NCBI GenBank assembly: GCA_902800365.1
Contig: CADCEF010000008.1
Span: 1-64,000 of the forward strand
DNA from: an uncultured Prevotella sp.
Lineage (GTDB): Bacteria; Bacteroidota; Bacteroidia; Bacteroidales; Bacteroidaceae
Reading direction: 5' to 3'
DNA length: 64,000 nt
In this document: piece by piece, positions 62,512-64,000 of the stretch
Numbering within the stretch: the stretch's first letter is position 1
Layout of the letters: each line of letters begins with the position of its first letter
Program-made: the position numbers and the translations under genes
Notes under the pieces: model-generated
Told to the model about the DNA's origin: nothing
What the model saw: the letters and a program-made list of their open reading frames with translations, nothing else
Database searches by the model: none

Positions 62512-64000
62512 ATGGATATTATTTTTGTACTACTGATCGCCGCAGGTGCTCTCGCTCTGGGAGGAGTCTGTGGATACCTTGTATTCCGCTACGTTTTGAA
62601 GGGGAAATACAATGAAATGATTGACACAGCCACAAAACAGGCCGATGTCATAAAAGAAAAGAAGCTGCTCGAGGTGAAGGAAAAGTTCATCAACAAGAAG
62701 AGCGAGCTGGAGAAGGAGGTGCAGCAGCGCAACCAGCACATCCAGCAGAGTGAAAACAAACTGAAACAGCGTGAGATTTCGCTCAACCAGCGTCAGGAAG
62801 AGCTTGGACGTCGTAAGAACGAGCTCGACAACATGCAGCAGCGAGTTGACAACGAAAAGAAGTTGCTCTCTGTTAAGGCTGAAGAGCTGGAGAAGATGCA
62901 GCTTAAGGAGCGCGAGAAGCTGGAAGAGGTTTCAGGTCTTAGCGCAGAAGAAGCAAAGAACCGCCTGATTGAGTCGATGAAGGACGAGGCTAAGACAGCA
63001 GCAGCAAGCTATATTAACGAGATTATGGACGAGGCAAAGCTCAACGCTAACGCTCAGGCTAAGAAGATCGTTATCCAGACCATCCAGCGTGTTGCTACTG
63101 AAACAGCCATCGAGAACTCTGTAAGTGTATTCCACATCGAGAACGATGAGGTTAAGGGTCGTATCATTGGTCGTGAGGGTCGTAACATTCGTGCTCTCGA
63201 GGCCGCTGCTGGTGTTGAAATCGTAGTAGACGATACTCCTGAGGCTATCGTAATCTCTGGTTTCGATCCAGTTCGCCGTGAGGTTTGTCGTCTGGCTCTC
63301 CACCAGCTGGTTAGCGACGGACGTATCCACCCAGCACGTATCGAGGAGGTTGTTGCAAAGGTTAAGAAGCAGCTCGACAACGAGATTATCGAGACTGGTA
63401 AGCGTACAGCCATCGATCTTGGCGTTCATGGTCTGCATCCAGAGCTTATCCGTATCATCGGTAAGATGAAGTATCGTTCATCATACGGACAGAACCTGTT
63501 GCAGCACGCTCGTGAGACAGCTAACCTCTGTGCTGTTATGGCTTCAGAGCTTGGTTTGAATCCTAAGAAGGCTAAGCGTGCAGGATTGTTGCACGATATA
63601 GGTAAGGTGCCCGATGAGGAGAGCGAATTGCCACACGCTATATATGGTGCTAAGATTGCAGAGAAGTTCAAGGAGAAGCCCGATATCTGCAATGCTATTG
63701 GTGCTCACCACGACGAGATGGAGATGCAGACTCTGCTGGCTCCTATCGTTCAGGTTTGTGATGCTATCTCTGGTGCACGTCCAGGAGCACGCCGTGAGAT
63801 TGTAGAGGCTTACATCAAGCGTCTTAACGATCTTGAGGCTATTGCAATGAGCTATCCTGGTGTAACCAAGACTTACGCTATTCAGGCTGGTCGTGAGCTC
63901 CGCGTAATCGTAGGTGCCGACAAGATGAACGATGCCGAGAGCGAGGCCCTCAGCACCGATATTGCAACTAAGATCCAGAACGAGATGACTTACCCAGGTC
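62512..64000 (+). CDS. rny: Ribonuclease Y (partial, runs off the right edge)
   Basis: RNase Y is a membrane-bound endonuclease that starts mRNA decay. The frame opens at ATG 62512 and is still open at the edge after 496 codons, close to the family's usual 510-520. An N-terminal membrane helix (about 3-25) is followed by a long coiled coil (about 40-150), a KH domain ([23 protein letters not shown]) and an HD domain with HARET...LLHDIGK. RicT, an RNase Y partner in Bacillus, is encoded at 16218-17360. Confidence 0.95.
   Translation, partial: MDIIFVLLIAAGALALGGVCGYLVFRYVLKGKYNEMIDTATKQADVIKEKKLLEVKEKFINKKSELEKEVQQRNQHIQQSENKLKQREISLNQRQEELGRRKNELDNMQQRVDNEKKLLSVKAEELEKMQLKEREKLEEVSGLSAEEAKNRLIESMKDEAKTAAASYINEIMDEAKLNANAQAKKIVIQTIQRVATETAIENSVSVFHIENDEVKGRIIGREGRNIRALEAAAGVEIVVDDTPEAIVISGFDPVRREVCRLALHQLVSDGRIHPARIEEVVAKVKKQLDNEIIETGKRTAIDLGVHGLHPELIRIIGKMKYRSSYGQNLLQHARETANLCAVMASELGLNPKKAKRAGLLHDIGKVPDEESELPHAIYGAKIAEKFKEKPDICNAIGAHHDEMEMQTLLAPIVQVCDAISGARPGARREIVEAYIKRLNDLEAIAMSYPGVTKTYAIQAGRELRVIVGADKMNDAESEALSTDIATKIQNEMTYPG

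Overview
The window looks like chromosomal core sequence from a Bacteroidales bacterium, most likely Prevotella or one of its recent splits (Segatella, Xylanibacter). The evidence is the Bacteroidetes-type promoter (TTG or TTTG, about 20 bases, then TAnnTTTG) ahead of many transcription units, the near absence of Shine-Dalgarno sequences, lineage-typical families (GldH, DUF5606, DUF4924, long NusB, Bacteroidetes LptD) and the trpBEGDCFA gene order. I see no prophage, integrase, transposase, CRISPR array or defence island. The genus is inferred from overall resemblance, not from a search.

Layout. 1-5.8 kb: the end of a secreted protein, an anchored unknown protein, a large outer-membrane protein that joins a gluzincin-like peptidase domain, a propeller and a beta-barrel, and a PrsW-type membrane protease. 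5.8-12.5 kb: the full tryptophan operon behind a textbook attenuator with three tandem Trp codons. 12.5-13.1 kb: a gene-free, heavily folded stretch that ends in a candidate small RNA. 13.1-17.8 kb: a BASS transporter diverging from metF-holB-ricT-gldH. 17.8-24.2 kb (minus): purH (cyclohydrolase domain only)-mreB-mreC-mreD-mrdA-rodA, the rod-shape operon. 24.3-28.1 kb: a lipoprotein, asnA, a tRNA-Arg(CCG) and a zinc/cadmium P-type ATPase. 28.1-36.1 kb: a second candidate small RNA, a small OMP, pepT, a CPA2 antiporter, lptD and an HD-domain protein. 36.2-42.5 kb (minus): a biotin-dependent carboxylase-type subunit, a roughly 420-bp palindrome, then rplY-pth-hslR-CaCA-yhhQ-queF. The last two genes of that run lie behind what looks like a preQ1-I riboswitch packed into a 45-bp gap.

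42.7-46.0 kb: nusB-yajC-ybbR-coaE-DUF5606. 46.0-49.3 kb (minus except one gene): a sugar-kinase-like/RapZ fusion, a membrane protein and a ROK glucokinase. 49.4-57.4 kb: lysE, DUF4924, rfbD, prfC, a TsaC-family gene, clcA, fmt, a 45-residue ORF and rpe. 57.4-61.0 kb: an ECF sigma factor, a sugar-kinase/nucleotidyltransferase fusion and rfbA. 61.2-64.0 kb: an unknown protein, a coiled-coil protein, zapA and rny, which runs off the right edge.

Most of the window is housekeeping. The most interesting signals are regulatory and structural: the trp attenuator, the preQ1-type aptamer, two promoter-plus-terminator units that look like small RNAs, a chain of small hairpins, a large palindrome, and short-period tandem repeats (7, 8 or 10 nt) in gene gaps, one of which lies in frame inside trpF. 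Two domain fusions (kinase-like plus RapZ C-terminal domain, and GHMP kinase plus nucleotidyltransferase) merit biochemical attention.
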